Under the pieces are notes generated by a model. The model saw only the letters and a program-made list of their open reading frames with translations, was not told where the DNA came from and searched no databases. Made by a program: the position numbers and the translations under genes. Shown here piece by piece: positions 18,088-27,075 of a stretch of 64,000 nt of DNA. The stretch's first letter is position 1. Each line of letters starts with the position of its first letter. Source of the DNA: Nitrospira sp. (GTDB lineage: Bacteria > Nitrospirota > Nitrospiria > Nitrospirales > Nitrospiraceae); contig JARFXO010000001.1 in assembly GCA_029194665.1 (NCBI GenBank), forward strand, positions 620,001-684,000. Reading direction: 5' to 3'.

Positions 18088-18738
18088 TCACTCGAATTCT
18101 TCCCATCCACTCAAGCGACTGCCCAGGACCAGCGTGCGCTTTGTGGTGGAAACGAGTATGAGCCCGTTGTCATTCTCCACGCCGACGATGCGCTCATGCA
18201 CGTCCAACGGCTTCGACGCAAAGCCGCCGAGAAGCGGCGTGAATCCGATCATTCGCTCATTGGTGATGAAGACCGCTCCATAGTCGTTGCTGTGGAAGCG
18301 ATTCACTTTTTCCCGCACGCCTAACGTTTCTTCGAGCCAGAGACCGTTGACGCCGCGAAAACCGTACACATGCCGATCCGTCCTGATGAGGCTGAAGCTT
18401 GGGAGGATCTTCCGTTCGAGGACTGTTTCGTTCACGTCCAGTTCAATTTTGGTCCATGTGAGGGCGCGGCTTGAAAACCCTAGGAGTCGACGAGATGTCA
18501 CCACCATGCCGTTGATACCATTCGTGCCCGAACTGCTCACGCTTTCCTGAGCACCCAACGCGATTTCCCTCCGCCCGCTCAGTTGGCTGGTCGCCACGGC
18601 CAGACCAGATTCGAACCATAACGAGACCTCTGATTGAGAGTCTGCTGCAGTGACGGCGGGTGAAAACGTCAAAGTCAGAGAAAGGCCGGCTATGCAGAAG
18701 AATCGGACCAAAGGGGAAAGGGCATCAGCCGTCTTCAT
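18088..18738 (-). CDS. exported protein of unknown function
   Basis: 216 residues with a Sec signal peptide (FFCIAGLSLTLTFSPAVTAA). The mature part has repeated beta-rich units of the type NGMVVTSRRLLGFSS, DRHVYGFRGVNGLWLEE, GAVFITNERMIGFT and GLILVSTTKRTLVLG, spaced about 45 residues apart, suggesting a small beta-propeller or beta-sheet repeat. I do not recognise a named family. ATG 18738 precedes the signal peptide; the frame is open to 18882, which would overlap the next gene. Probably co-transcribed with the RMD1/YagE gene upstream. Confidence 0.65.
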   Translation of the reverse strand: MKTADALSPLVRFFCIAGLSLTLTFSPAVTAADSQSEVSLWFESGLAVATSQLSGRREIALGAQESVSSSGTNGINGMVVTSRRLLGFSSRALTWTKIELDVNETVLERKILPSFSLIRTDRHVYGFRGVNGLWLEETLGVREKVNRFHSNDYGAVFITNERMIGFTPLLGGFASKPLDVHERIVGVENDNGLILVSTTKRTLVLGSRLSGWEEFE

Positions 18739-18812
18739 ATTCCAAGGAAATCGATGTGTATCGGTTCCCCAATCGTCTACAAGCTGTCGCGTGATGACAG
18801 GACATGAGACGC

Positions 18813-19916
18813 TCAGTGGCCGACCCCTATCGGCAGAAATGGAAGGGCGATGGAAAGCGTGATCAAAATGATGATAATCCACTCAAGCACTTCCATCCGT
18901 CTGGTGCCGGCACGATCCGTCATCTTGCCGTAAATGCTTTCCAAAGTCTGAAGTTTGCGCAGAATGCTCGCGTCCCAGGCCTCCAAGTGAAAGCGCTGCG
19001 AGACCAATCGATAGACCCGCGCAAGATACTGGTCGCCCAGCAGCTTCAAGGTGTTGGTGACGCGTTCAAAAATCAACGCACTGTCTACCTGAAGCTGCGC
19101 AATGTGCGTCATGTCCTTTTCATGGAAGCCGGGCAATGATAAGAGACGGGGCTTCCGTGACAACGCCTCGTAGCCTTCGTCCAGTGCACGATCGAGCTGT
19201 TCATCGAGGATCCGCATCTCCAGCAACTCGACGTTGGCGAATTCCAGCACCGCCCGGACGTCGTCCATCTCCTTGCCGAACAAGACGGCTGAATGCCAGT
19301 CGATGATCGCGGCATCCTCTTGACCGAACGAGATGCGGCAAGCAACGGCGTCCGTCACTTCTTGTTCAGAAAACGGGGCTCGCTCTGCGCGCAGAATATG
19401 AGCCAGGTCGGTTTCATTGCTCGTCCATAACGGCGGCCTCGCCGGCATATGAGACTCAATCGAGAAAATAATGTAATCTTCCACCTCCTGCGCAATGGAC
19501 GGCCGCTCGACTGCTGGGCCCAACACTTGGAGCAGCTGTTCCACGCGGGTGCGTGAATCGGCCAAAAGTTGTTCATGCTCGTAGAGCGACTCGCTCAGAT
19601 CCAGTAACCGATCGAACGATCCGTCGATCGGGAAGCGATAGGTGATGGTCACAGCCCCGAAGTCGTACACCATCGCTTCGACCGTCGAACTGGTCTGATA
19701 CTGACCGATGTCGAACACGCTTCCTTCCTGAACGAGTCGCAGGGGAGCCGGTCGATACTCGAAGTACTGAGGGGCCCTGGTTTTATGGCGCAGGCGCCCT
19801 CGCTCCGTCCCGGCGATGATCCGCGGCTCCGCATCAGTCAGGTTGATGGAGAGACCGACATCGTATGCGAAAAGGGCGAAACAAGTTCCTTTGGTGATGA
19901 TGGCATGTTCCGGCAT
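18813..19916 (-). CDS. RMD1/YagE family protein (DUF155)
   Basis: 367 residues with the DUF155 pattern: VFDIGQYQTSSTVEAMVYDFGAVTITYRFP, an internal helical region EMRILDEQLDRALDEGYEAL, and a C-terminal transmembrane segment (VLEWIIIILITLSIALPFL). Related eukaryotic proteins (Rmd1, Rmd8, Rmnd1) are membrane-linked, but the bacterial function is unknown. It precedes the exported beta-repeat protein by about 75 nt, so the two may form one operon. Confidence 0.82.
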   Translation of the reverse strand: MPEHAIITKGTCFALFAYDVGLSINLTDAEPRIIAGTERGRLRHKTRAPQYFEYRPAPLRLVQEGSVFDIGQYQTSSTVEAMVYDFGAVTITYRFPIDGSFDRLLDLSESLYEHEQLLADSRTRVEQLLQVLGPAVERPSIAQEVEDYIIFSIESHMPARPPLWTSNETDLAHILRAERAPFSEQEVTDAVACRISFGQEDAAIIDWHSAVLFGKEMDDVRAVLEFANVELLEMRILDEQLDRALDEGYEALSRKPRLLSLPGFHEKDMTHIAQLQVDSALIFERVTNTLKLLGDQYLARVYRLVSQRFHLEAWDASILRKLQTLESIYGKMTDRAGTRRMEVLEWIIIILITLSIALPFLPIGVGH

Positions 19917-20225
19917 GGCGATTCCGCGCAGACCATCATTTTACCAGTTTCACCGCAGGAGAGATTGTCCGGAAAACGTCTTAAGTCTGTTGCGTACTAT
20001 GGCAGGCCGTGTGATGGCCTGACATAGAGGCTCGCTGGGAGACGCAACGCTGCTTGTGCCGTCCAGCATGTCGCTACCGAAGTCGTGAATCACTGCCTGA
20101 TCCCTGAAAGGGCGTAGAATTCAAGTTCGCCTAAGAGGGACTGCGGTATTATCACGGGATACTGTTGTGCATGACATGCTCGGACCGACATGAGGGCCAT
20201 CGGTGCCAAGGGCAATCCTTCCGAC

Positions 20226-20306
20226 ATGGTTGATCATCTTGGCATGCCTGATGCGATGGACAGGTACCGGCTGAAACGGGCACGGTAGGTTATGCAGGAT
20301 ACAATT
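20226..20306 (+). repeat. Porin leader region shared with 9350-9430
   Basis: Contains a short open frame ATG-GTT-GAT-CAT-CTT of 20 codons ending 4 nt before the porin ATG, and the second shared block covering the porin start itself. See 9350-9430 for the diverged copy. The remainder of 19917-20225 shows no gene. Confidence 0.4.
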
Positions 20307-21605
20307 CCTGACTCGGTGGTCTATTTTCGGTCGTCTATATTACGGCGCTGTCCAGCTGTCATCCTAATAACCCTGTTCCTCATGTGGGGGATCGCGTTTG
20401 TTGAGGCGCGGGCCGATACACCGGAGAGCGAAGGGGACGAAACGCTGGATCACGTCGCCCTCCGGCACAAGGGCACGCCGAGAGCTGTCGCGAAGCGCCT
20501 GCTCTCGGAGGACTTGGGATTGCGGTTGTACGGCTATCTCGAGGGCTCTTATACGCAGAACTTCAGTAATCCTTCCAATAACATCAATCAGCTTCGTATC
20601 TTCGACGTGAATTCGAACCAGTTTCGGCCGAATCTCGCGCAATTCGTGTTGGAGAGAGAAGCCAAAGCCGACGGAAATTGGAAAGATCGCGCCGGGTTTC
20701 GCGTGAAGTTCAATGTCGGCCGCGATTCTGATTTCATCGGTGGCGTCGGGCTTAGCACCTGGGCCGATTTCCAGGAATTCTATGTGCAGTATGTGGCGCC
20801 GGTTGGGAAGGGACTCACGATACAACTCGGTCAGTTCAATACCTTGATCGGCTACGAAGTCGTGGAAAGCCCGCATAATCCCAATTATTCGAGATCGTGG
20901 CTCTTCGGCCTCGGGCAGCCGTTTACGACTCGAGGAGGGCGGCTGTCATATGACATCACGGAACGGATCTCTCTGTCGGTCGGGGTGATCGGCTACATCA
21001 ACTCGGCGCGAGGAAACAGTCAACATGACTCATTGATGGAATCAGCTCTGACCATCAGTCCGTTTGATCGGGTCAAACTGACAATGTACGGCTTGGCCGG
21101 GCCGCGGCCTGGAATGAGCGGGACGCCCGGTGGGGATCTCCTGTTGGTCGGGGGATTTGCCAGCTTCCAGGCGACAGACCAGACTTCGTTCGTCCTTGAG
21201 TCTTACTATGCGAATCAGGCGAACAGCAGCAGGATCAGCGAGGCAGGCAATGCGCGGTGGAACGGAGTGGCGGGCTATGTGATCCATGATTTTACCAAGC
21301 AATGGGGAGTACGGCTTCGCGGGGAACTGTTTGAGGATGCCGGCGGATTTGTAACCTGCGAAGGAACGACGGCTTACCAGCCGAGAGCCAACGTCTGCTT
21401 CGGGGCCACCTCGACGTCACAAGCGCCGCCCGTCGCTCAAACCCTCTGGGAAGTCACCTCGACATTACAATACAAGCCGTTCAAATCCCTCATCACCCGG
21501 CTGGAATATCGGTACGACAAGTCCAATCAGAACGTGTTTCAAATCGGTTCACGCGCGACCAGCTATCAATCGACGCTGTCATTGGAGGTTATCTATCTGT
21601 TCTGA
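20292..21605 (+). CDS. outer-membrane beta-barrel porin (BBP2-like)
   Basis: 437 residues with a long signal region (hydrophobic AVILITLFLMWGIAF, cleavage near ARA). The rest shows alternating beta strands of a barrel, such as LGLRLYGYLEGSYTQNFSNP, QFVLEREAK, GRDSDFIGG, FYVQYVAPVGKGLTIQLGQF and LITRLEYRYDKSN, and ends in phenylalanine (LEVIYLF), the outer-membrane sorting signature. It resembles the putative beta-barrel porin-2 (OmpL-like) group. The substrate is unknown. The start at 20292 has only a weak GTAGG upstream. Confidence 0.8.
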   Translation: MQDTIPDSVVYFRSSILRRCPAVILITLFLMWGIAFVEARADTPESEGDETLDHVALRHKGTPRAVAKRLLSEDLGLRLYGYLEGSYTQNFSNPSNNINQLRIFDVNSNQFRPNLAQFVLEREAKADGNWKDRAGFRVKFNVGRDSDFIGGVGLSTWADFQEFYVQYVAPVGKGLTIQLGQFNTLIGYEVVESPHNPNYSRSWLFGLGQPFTTRGGRLSYDITERISLSVGVIGYINSARGNSQHDSLMESALTISPFDRVKLTMYGLAGPRPGMSGTPGGDLLLVGGFASFQATDQTSFVLESYYANQANSSRISEAGNARWNGVAGYVIHDFTKQWGVRLRGELFEDAGGFVTCEGTTAYQPRANVCFGATSTSQAPPVAQTLWEVTSTLQYKPFKSLITRLEYRYDKSNQNVFQIGSRATSYQSTLSLEVIYLF

Positions 21606-21912
21606 GCAGACCGATATCGCTCAAGATTCTCCTCCGGCGTGATGGCGTCAGCCGGTGCGGCGGGAATTAAAGATGGAAAGCCGTAGAAACCAGGTAGCCA
21701 ACACAAACGGCATGGTGAGCCCTTGGACCGGAGCGTAAACCTCGGCCTCTTCGCTTGCTGCTGCCTTGCTGGACAGCCTTTTTGAGCATCCCGAAGGGAT
21801 TCCGGCGTTAGCACCGTGCGGACAATTCCAGCTATATTGTTGGCATCTGTCGAGCTTTTCCGCAGCCTGAAATTTGAGAAATCTGGAATGAGCGCCTTTT
21901 GAAACAATTGAG

Positions 21913-23643
21913 TCAAACAGCCGGCTCATTTAAGCGGATGGTATAGAGGTAGTGGTACAGCCCGTTGCGGGCCATCAACTGGGTGTGGGTGCCTTCTTCC
22001 ACCAACTTCCCCTTGTCCAAGACCAGAATTCGGTCCGCGGATTGGATGGTCGACAGCCGGTGGGCGACGACGAAGGTCGTGCGACCCTCCATGAGTCGTT
22101 GAAGGGCTTCCTGCACCAGCCGTTCTGATTCGGTATCCAACGAGGAGGTGGCTTCGTCCAGTAACAAAATGCGAGGATTCTTCAAAATCGCCCGAGCGAT
22201 CGCAATTCGCTGGCGTTGTCCGCCTGAGAGGTTGACCCCCTTCTCGCCCACCAAGGTTTGATACCCGTCCGGCAAGCTGGTGATGAAGTCATGCGCATGC
22301 GCAGCCTGGCTCGCCTCCAATACTGCGGTTTCATTCGCTGCCATATCGCCGTAGCGAATGTTGTCGAGGATGGTGCCCCCAAAGAGGATCGTTTCTTGTG
22401 GGACAAGCGCAATCTGTCGGTACCAACTCTCAACGGTCACCTGGCGCAAGTCTTTGCCGTCGATCGTGATGCGACCTTCCGTCGGATCGTAGAAGCGGTG
22501 AAGCAGGTTGACCACGGTAGTCTTTCCGGCACCGGTCGGCCCTACCAACGCGACCAGTTCACCCGGCTTGGCTTCGAACGACAGGTTGGACAGCACCGGA
22601 TGGCGAGCATCATAGCTGAAGTTGACGCTTTCCACCCGCATCTGACCATCGACGGTCACCAGCGTCTGGGCGTCGGGCCGATCGCAAATGTCCGGCTGAG
22701 CATCCAGAATTTCGAAGACCCGTTGCGTCGCTCCTTGGGCTTCCTTGACCTGCGCAAACACGCGGGCTGCCGAGCTGAAGGGACCGATCAAGATGCCGGC
22801 GAACAAGACGAAGGCGAACAGATCGCCGGGCGTGACGACCCCCTCGATGACTTGTCTGCCTCCATACCACAGCACCGCCGTTGCCGATGAGAACGTCAGG
22901 AGGCTGATGACCGGAATGAAGACGGCCATGATGGCGGCTCGGCGGAGTGTGAGGTGGAGCGTGTGATCGACCTGATCCGCGAAACGAGCCTTTTCCCGTT
23001 GCGTCTGGACGAATGATTTGACGATGCGAATGCCGGAAATCACTTCTTCGACGAGAGTGCTGAGCGCGGCTGTCTGGTCTTGAATCGAGGTGGAAAGGGA
23101 TTTCAACCTGCGACCGAATATCTTGGCGACCAGGACCAGTAATGGGAGCAGGATGAGGATCAGGAGGCAGAGGCGCCAATTCATCATGAGCAGGAACGTG
23201 ATGCCGCCGACGAACGTCACGAGTTGTTTCACCCCGTCGATGGGGGCTTCTGTCACGATGGATTGGATCACCGTCACATCGGTCATCAATCGGGAGAGCA
23301 GCTCTCCCGTACGGCGCCGAGCAAAAAAGCTGACCGTCAGCGTCTGCAGGTGGCTGAAGAGGTGCTTGCGAAAGTCGGCGACGACTTCCTGAGAGACCCA
23401 TGCGGTCAGATAGCTATGACCCATCGAGCAGAACCCCTGTAGGATCACCAGGACCAGGAACAGGCCGATCGATTGCGTCATCTTATCGGCATCGTGCTGA
23501 ACCGTGATGATATCCCAAAGGGTGCCGGCCAACCGAACCAACGCGAGATTGATGAGTGCAACCCCGCTCACCAGGAGCCCGGCCAGCATCATACGCGCCA
23601 CATAAGGACGCACGAACGGGAAAAATCTTTTGAAGATCGACAT
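21913..23643 (-). CDS. MsbA-like ABC exporter (fused permease-ATPase)
   Basis: 576 residues. The N-terminal half is a six-helix ABC type-1 exporter domain (MLAGLLVSGVALINLAL, ELLSRLMTDVTVIQS). The C-terminal ATPase has Walker A GPTGAGKTT, Q-loop LVPQETILFGGTI, signature NLSGGQRQRIAIARA, Walker B ILLLDEATSSLD and the H-loop VVAHRLSTIQ. The overall order and length fit MsbA-type lipid A or lipid flippases that act as homodimers in the inner membrane. No lipopolysaccharide genes are adjacent, so export of lipid A is only an inference. Confidence 0.85.
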   Translation of the reverse strand: MSIFKRFFPFVRPYVARMMLAGLLVSGVALINLALVRLAGTLWDIITVQHDADKMTQSIGLFLVLVILQGFCSMGHSYLTAWVSQEVVADFRKHLFSHLQTLTVSFFARRRTGELLSRLMTDVTVIQSIVTEAPIDGVKQLVTFVGGITFLLMMNWRLCLLILILLPLLVLVAKIFGRRLKSLSTSIQDQTAALSTLVEEVISGIRIVKSFVQTQREKARFADQVDHTLHLTLRRAAIMAVFIPVISLLTFSSATAVLWYGGRQVIEGVVTPGDLFAFVLFAGILIGPFSSAARVFAQVKEAQGATQRVFEILDAQPDICDRPDAQTLVTVDGQMRVESVNFSYDARHPVLSNLSFEAKPGELVALVGPTGAGKTTVVNLLHRFYDPTEGRITIDGKDLRQVTVESWYRQIALVPQETILFGGTILDNIRYGDMAANETAVLEASQAAHAHDFITSLPDGYQTLVGEKGVNLSGGQRQRIAIARAILKNPRILLLDEATSSLDTESERLVQEALQRLMEGRTTFVVAHRLSTIQSADRILVLDKGKLVEEGTHTQLMARNGLYHYLYTIRLNEPAV

Positions 23644-23732
23644 CGTGGTCAGGGGGTGTGATCGGACAGGCGATCGTGTTCCGTTTTACGGCTACGGTCA
23701 AACAATAGGCTGACGGGGGTGAGATGGAGCGA

Positions 23733-23951
23733 CTAGAGTTGAGCGATCGACTCGATCAGATTCTTATTGACCGCCACGAAATCCGACCGGTCTTTATCGT
23801 TGATCACGACGTCTGTCAGACTGATGAAGAGACGTGCTTCTTCGTTGATCGCATCGGAGACGCGATTCCGCATCGGAGGCACCAGGAAGTCTCCCACATA
23901 GGTACAATTGACCGTCCGTACGCGGATGCGGACTTTCCTCCCCTCGGCCAC
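23733..23951 (-). CDS. small conserved protein, DUF6812-like
   Basis: 72 residues. The pattern VRIRVRTVNCTYVGDFLVPPMRNRVSDAINEEARLFISLTDV looks like a small beta domain seen in short proteins beside energy-metabolism genes; DUF6812 is the nearest family I can suggest. No catalytic residues or membrane segment. It lies 30 nt downstream of the 31-residue basic protein on the same strand. Confidence 0.6.
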   Translation of the reverse strand: MAEGRKVRIRVRTVNCTYVGDFLVPPMRNRVSDAINEEARLFISLTDVVINDKDRSDFVAVNKNLIESIAQL

Positions 23952-23981
23952 GGTTCCCTCCTCCCGCCACGCCGGCTGAGC

Positions 23982-24077
23982 TTAGCTTTTGCGGCGAAGA
24001 AATTTCTGACGCTGGCGCAACTTCTTGTACTTGTGCTTCCGCATCTTCTTTCGTCGCTTTTTCAGGACGCTTGACAT
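23982..24077 (-). CDS. AURKAIP1/COX24-type small basic protein
   Basis: A 31-residue, extremely basic protein: MSSVLKKRRKKMRKHKYKK at its start, with 18 Lys/Arg and no acidic residue. The KKRRKKMRKHKYKK block is the AURKAIP1/COX24 signature, which in mitochondria (mS38) and in several bacteria belongs to small-subunit ribosomal proteins. ATG 24077 has a clear AAGGAG 9 nt upstream. It is translated just ahead of the DUF6812-like gene. Conserved motif and strong ribosome site make it a real gene despite its size. Confidence 0.82.
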   Translation of the reverse strand: MSSVLKKRRKKMRKHKYKKLRQRQKFLRRKS

Positions 24078-24152
24078 GTGCTGTATCTCCTTAAGGAGGG
24101 GCGAGTCTAAGTGCTTTCCGCCAAAAATGCAAGCTCATGGCGCTCTTTTGCC

Positions 24153-24164
24153 CTGTGCTATACT
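24153..24164 (+). promoter_or_regulatory. Candidate extended -10 promoter
   Basis: TGCTATACT (extended -10) 8 nt before the lipoprotein ATG, with no convincing -35; it would give a very short leader. Confidence 0.25.
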
Positions 24165-24172
24165 GCCTTCCC

Positions 24173-24688
24173 ATGTTTGTCCGAAGATGTGACCCTTCAC
24201 CGTCTACATTCATCTCGTGGCTCATACTACTCGCGCTTGTGTTCGGTGGATGTCCATCGAAGACCATCCAATACCCAGCAGAGCATGAGCGACTCCTCCG
24301 CATCGATCAAGCGGTGGAATCGTTACGGAGCGCCTATCAACAAAAGGATCGGGCCGGTTTTCAATCCATGCTGTTGCCGCTCGATCAACTGGACGAGCTG
24401 AAACGACAGGTCGACATGGATTTCGAAGCCTTTTCCGTTATCTCCGTCGAATTCAAGATTGAACGGGTGGTGATCGAGAAAGACGACATCGATGTCTTCA
24501 TCCACTGGCAAGGGACGTGGAAAAGGGATGCCGGTGACATGGGTATCCGGCAACGAGGATACGCACGATTGCAATGGTCTGGTACACACTCGATTCGCTT
24601 GCGCAGCGCACAGGGAGATTTGCCCTTTGGGATGAAGACAAAACAGATGTTGTCGGAACCTCTCTCGCCGCTCACCCAACCACAATGA
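24173..24688 (+). CDS. lipoprotein of unknown function
   Basis: 171 residues. Signal sequence FISWLILLALVFGGC with a lipobox cysteine, then a soluble domain with an alpha segment (LLRIDQAVESLRSAYQQKDRAGFQSML) and beta strands (FKIERVVIEKDDIDVFIHWQGTW). That arrangement recalls NTF2-like/SnoaL-type folds, but the match is not strong. The stop overlaps the nadB ATG (ATGA), so it is the first gene of a two-gene transcript. ATG 24173 is chosen because it precedes the signal peptide directly. Confidence 0.65.
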   Translation: MFVRRCDPSPSTFISWLILLALVFGGCPSKTIQYPAEHERLLRIDQAVESLRSAYQQKDRAGFQSMLLPLDQLDELKRQVDMDFEAFSVISVEFKIERVVIEKDDIDVFIHWQGTWKRDAGDMGIRQRGYARLQWSGTHSIRLRSAQGDLPFGMKTKQMLSEPLSPLTQPQ

Positions 24689-26325
24689 CGATGCCGCGGA
24701 GTATGTTGGGAGCAGATTTTCTCGTCATCGGCAGCGGAGTCGCCGGGCTTCGCGCAGCCCTGGACCTCTGCCGAGTAGGCCGGGTGATCGTTCTTACCAA
24801 AGGGCATCCCTTACAGAGCAATTCCATCTTTGCGCAAGGCGGGGTTGCCGTGGCCTTGAGCGAAGAGGATGATGTCGCCATCCATTTGACGGATACCGTG
24901 AAGGCAGGACACGGCCTCTGTCGTCGTGAGGCCGTGCGGGTGTTGGTTGAGGAAGGACCGGATCGGATTCAAGAGCTCATTCGTTGGGGTGCGAAATTCG
25001 ACAAAACGGGTGGGAAGTTTGCATTTGCTCGCGAAGCGGCCCACAGCCGCAGCAGAATCCTCCGTGCGAGAGGCGATGCGACAGGAAACGAGATGGTGCG
25101 GGTATTGATGGCGCAGGCCGCGCGACAAAAGCGGATCGTCCGGCTGGATTACCACTTCACCGTCGATCTTGTGGTTGAGGAAGGCCGCTGTTGCGGAGCG
25201 GTCGTGCTCGATGAACATTCAGAGGAACACCTCATCATTCCTGCAAAAGCCGTCGTCCTGTCGACCGGGGGCGCGGGACAGATTTTTGCGCGTACCACAA
25301 ATCCGCCCAATGCGACCGGCGACGGTATGGCCATGGCGTTCCGGGCAGGCGCGGAGCTACAAGATATGGAATTCGTCCAGTTTCACCCGACGTCGCTGTA
25401 CCTACCATCGAGTCCGCCTTTCTTGTTGTCGGAAGCCATGCGAGGAGAGGGAGGTCAGTTGCGCAACAATAGGGGAGAGCCGTTTATGCAGCGGTATCAC
25501 CCGCTCGGCGTCTTGGCTCCGCGGGATATCGTCGCGCGGGCGATCTGGGCGGAAATGGCGGCGACACGGGCGCGACATGTCTATCTTGATGTGACTCACT
25601 TGGGGTCGAGTTTTGTCAAACGGCGATTTCCGACGATCTATGCGACCTGTCTACGCCACGATATCGATATCACGGAAGAATGGATCCCGGTCTCTCCGAG
25701 CGCCCATTACATGATGGGGGGAGTCGCGACTGATATCAATGGAGCCACGACATTGCCGGGTCTTTTTGCAGCGGGCGAGGTGGCTTGTAGCGGTGTGCAC
25801 GGCGCTAACCGACTGGCCAGCAATTCATTGCTGGAGGGATTGGTTTTCGGAATGCGGGCCGGAGTTGCCGCAGTAGGCTGGGCCTTTCGTAGTTCGATGC
25901 CCGATTTGACTCACCATGTGGAGCGCTTGAAGCGCGTTCGTTTGGAACGATTGGAGGATGCCGAAAAGGTACGCAGCTCCCTTCGACGGACCATGTGGGG
26001 GCAAGTAGGGCTCGTCCGTTCTCGGGAATCGCTCGTTCGCGCCACGGCTCAGCTTGCGCGGTGGGAACGGATGGTGTCCAGGTCCTTTGCTGGGAGAGCC
26101 GACCTGGAGGTCAAGAACATGGTTCAGGTGGCCCATTGCGTGGCGGAAGCGGCACTCTGGAGAGAAAACAGCGTCGGCGCCCATTACCGATCCGATTTTC
26201 CAGAGTCCAAACGGCCGGGCTGGAAACAACATAGTCAATTGTGTTCGGAGATCCGAACTACTCGCCGGACCGATTTGAAGCCACAGGGGCGGGTCGTGGC
26301 ATTGCGGACTCCGAGGACGGGATGA
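24685..26325 (+). CDS. nadB: L-aspartate oxidase
   Basis: Oxidises L-aspartate to iminoaspartate, the first step of de novo NAD synthesis; an FAD enzyme. FAD-binding VIGSGVAGLRAAL, SNSIFAQGGVAVAL, HSRSRILRARGDATG, QFHPTSLY, AMRGEGGQLRNN and HGANRLASNSLLEGLVFG are all present. ATG 24685 overlaps the stop of the lipoprotein gene and is preferred over the open frame back to 24574. The 546-residue length is typical. The last 68 nt overlap the end of the convergent lytic transglycosylase gene. nadA and nadC are not in the window. Confidence 0.93.
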   Translation: MTMPRSMLGADFLVIGSGVAGLRAALDLCRVGRVIVLTKGHPLQSNSIFAQGGVAVALSEEDDVAIHLTDTVKAGHGLCRREAVRVLVEEGPDRIQELIRWGAKFDKTGGKFAFAREAAHSRSRILRARGDATGNEMVRVLMAQAARQKRIVRLDYHFTVDLVVEEGRCCGAVVLDEHSEEHLIIPAKAVVLSTGGAGQIFARTTNPPNATGDGMAMAFRAGAELQDMEFVQFHPTSLYLPSSPPFLLSEAMRGEGGQLRNNRGEPFMQRYHPLGVLAPRDIVARAIWAEMAATRARHVYLDVTHLGSSFVKRRFPTIYATCLRHDIDITEEWIPVSPSAHYMMGGVATDINGATTLPGLFAAGEVACSGVHGANRLASNSLLEGLVFGMRAGVAAVGWAFRSSMPDLTHHVERLKRVRLERLEDAEKVRSSLRRTMWGQVGLVRSRESLVRATAQLARWERMVSRSFAGRADLEVKNMVQVAHCVAEAALWRENSVGAHYRSDFPESKRPGWKQHSQLCSEIRTTRRTDLKPQGRVVALRTPRTG

Positions 26326-26956
26326 CGTGTCCGGTCGCGGCAAGGTCACGGGCGAGGAAGAGCCGATAATACCGCAAGACCTTGCGGACGTATTGGCGGG
26401 TTTCGTCGATCGGCGGAAGAGTTCGGTAACGATCGATGGTATGCTCCCCAGCGTTATAGGCGGCGAGCGCCAGTGGAAGGTTGCCGCGAAATCGGTCGAG
26501 CAGCTGGCGTAGGTATTTTGTCCCTCCTCTGATATTGTCCTCGGGATCGTAGAGGTCTCGGACATCCAACCTCACGGCCGTTTGCGGCATCAATTGCATC
26601 AATCCGACGGCTCCAGCTCGTGATACCGCGCGAGGGTCGAAATCCGATTCGGCCTTGATGATGGCGCGGATAAGGGCAGGGTGCAGTTGATGCTGCCGTG
26701 AGAATCGACTAATCATCGGATTCAACTCTTCTTCCGAAAGAACGGGATGCAGGCGATTCGGGTGGGGGTCGATCCGGTGGTATCGAGCATCAGAGGGAAC
26801 GTTGGTGAGCGATATCGTCCCTTTGGCATCGACATATTGATAAATCTCAGCCCGATTGTCACTTGGAACGGTTAGCAGGATACCACTCAACGCGACGAGG
26901 ACGCCCATGCCAGGCCGGCTGATTGAAGCGCGAGGTCGGATATTCAGCTTTGGCAT
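26258..26956 (-). CDS. lytic transglycosylase with DUF4124 domain
   Basis: About 232 residues. A hydrophobic signal (MGVLVALSGILLTVP) leads into a DUF4124 segment (AEIYQYVDAKGTISLTNVP) and a Slt/lysozyme-like domain with the catalytic glutamate in IRAIIKAESDFDPRAVSRAG, GLMQLMPQTA and LAAYNAG. It cleaves peptidoglycan glycan strands. Start at 26956 or 26980. The C-terminal tail is encoded on the strand opposite the end of nadB. Confidence 0.87.
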   Translation of the reverse strand: MPKLNIRPRASISRPGMGVLVALSGILLTVPSDNRAEIYQYVDAKGTISLTNVPSDARYHRIDPHPNRLHPVLSEEELNPMISRFSRQHQLHPALIRAIIKAESDFDPRAVSRAGAVGLMQLMPQTAVRLDVRDLYDPEDNIRGGTKYLRQLLDRFRGNLPLALAAYNAGEHTIDRYRTLPPIDETRQYVRKVLRYYRLFLARDLAATGHVIPSSESAMPRPAPVASNRSGE

Positions 26957-27075
26957 GTTCAAACGATAGCAGTCTGTCACTGTCTGTCAAGGAAAGGCAG
27001 ATCCGGTGCCTTTGAGATCTGAAGAATTCTGAGAAAAAACGGGAAGATGAGGTTTAATCGGCGGGAAGGACCGTC

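Noticed and set aside
22610..23401. 263-residue open frame within the ABC exporter
   Set aside because: Same-strand alternative frame of a clear ABC transporter gene with all motifs in the other frame.
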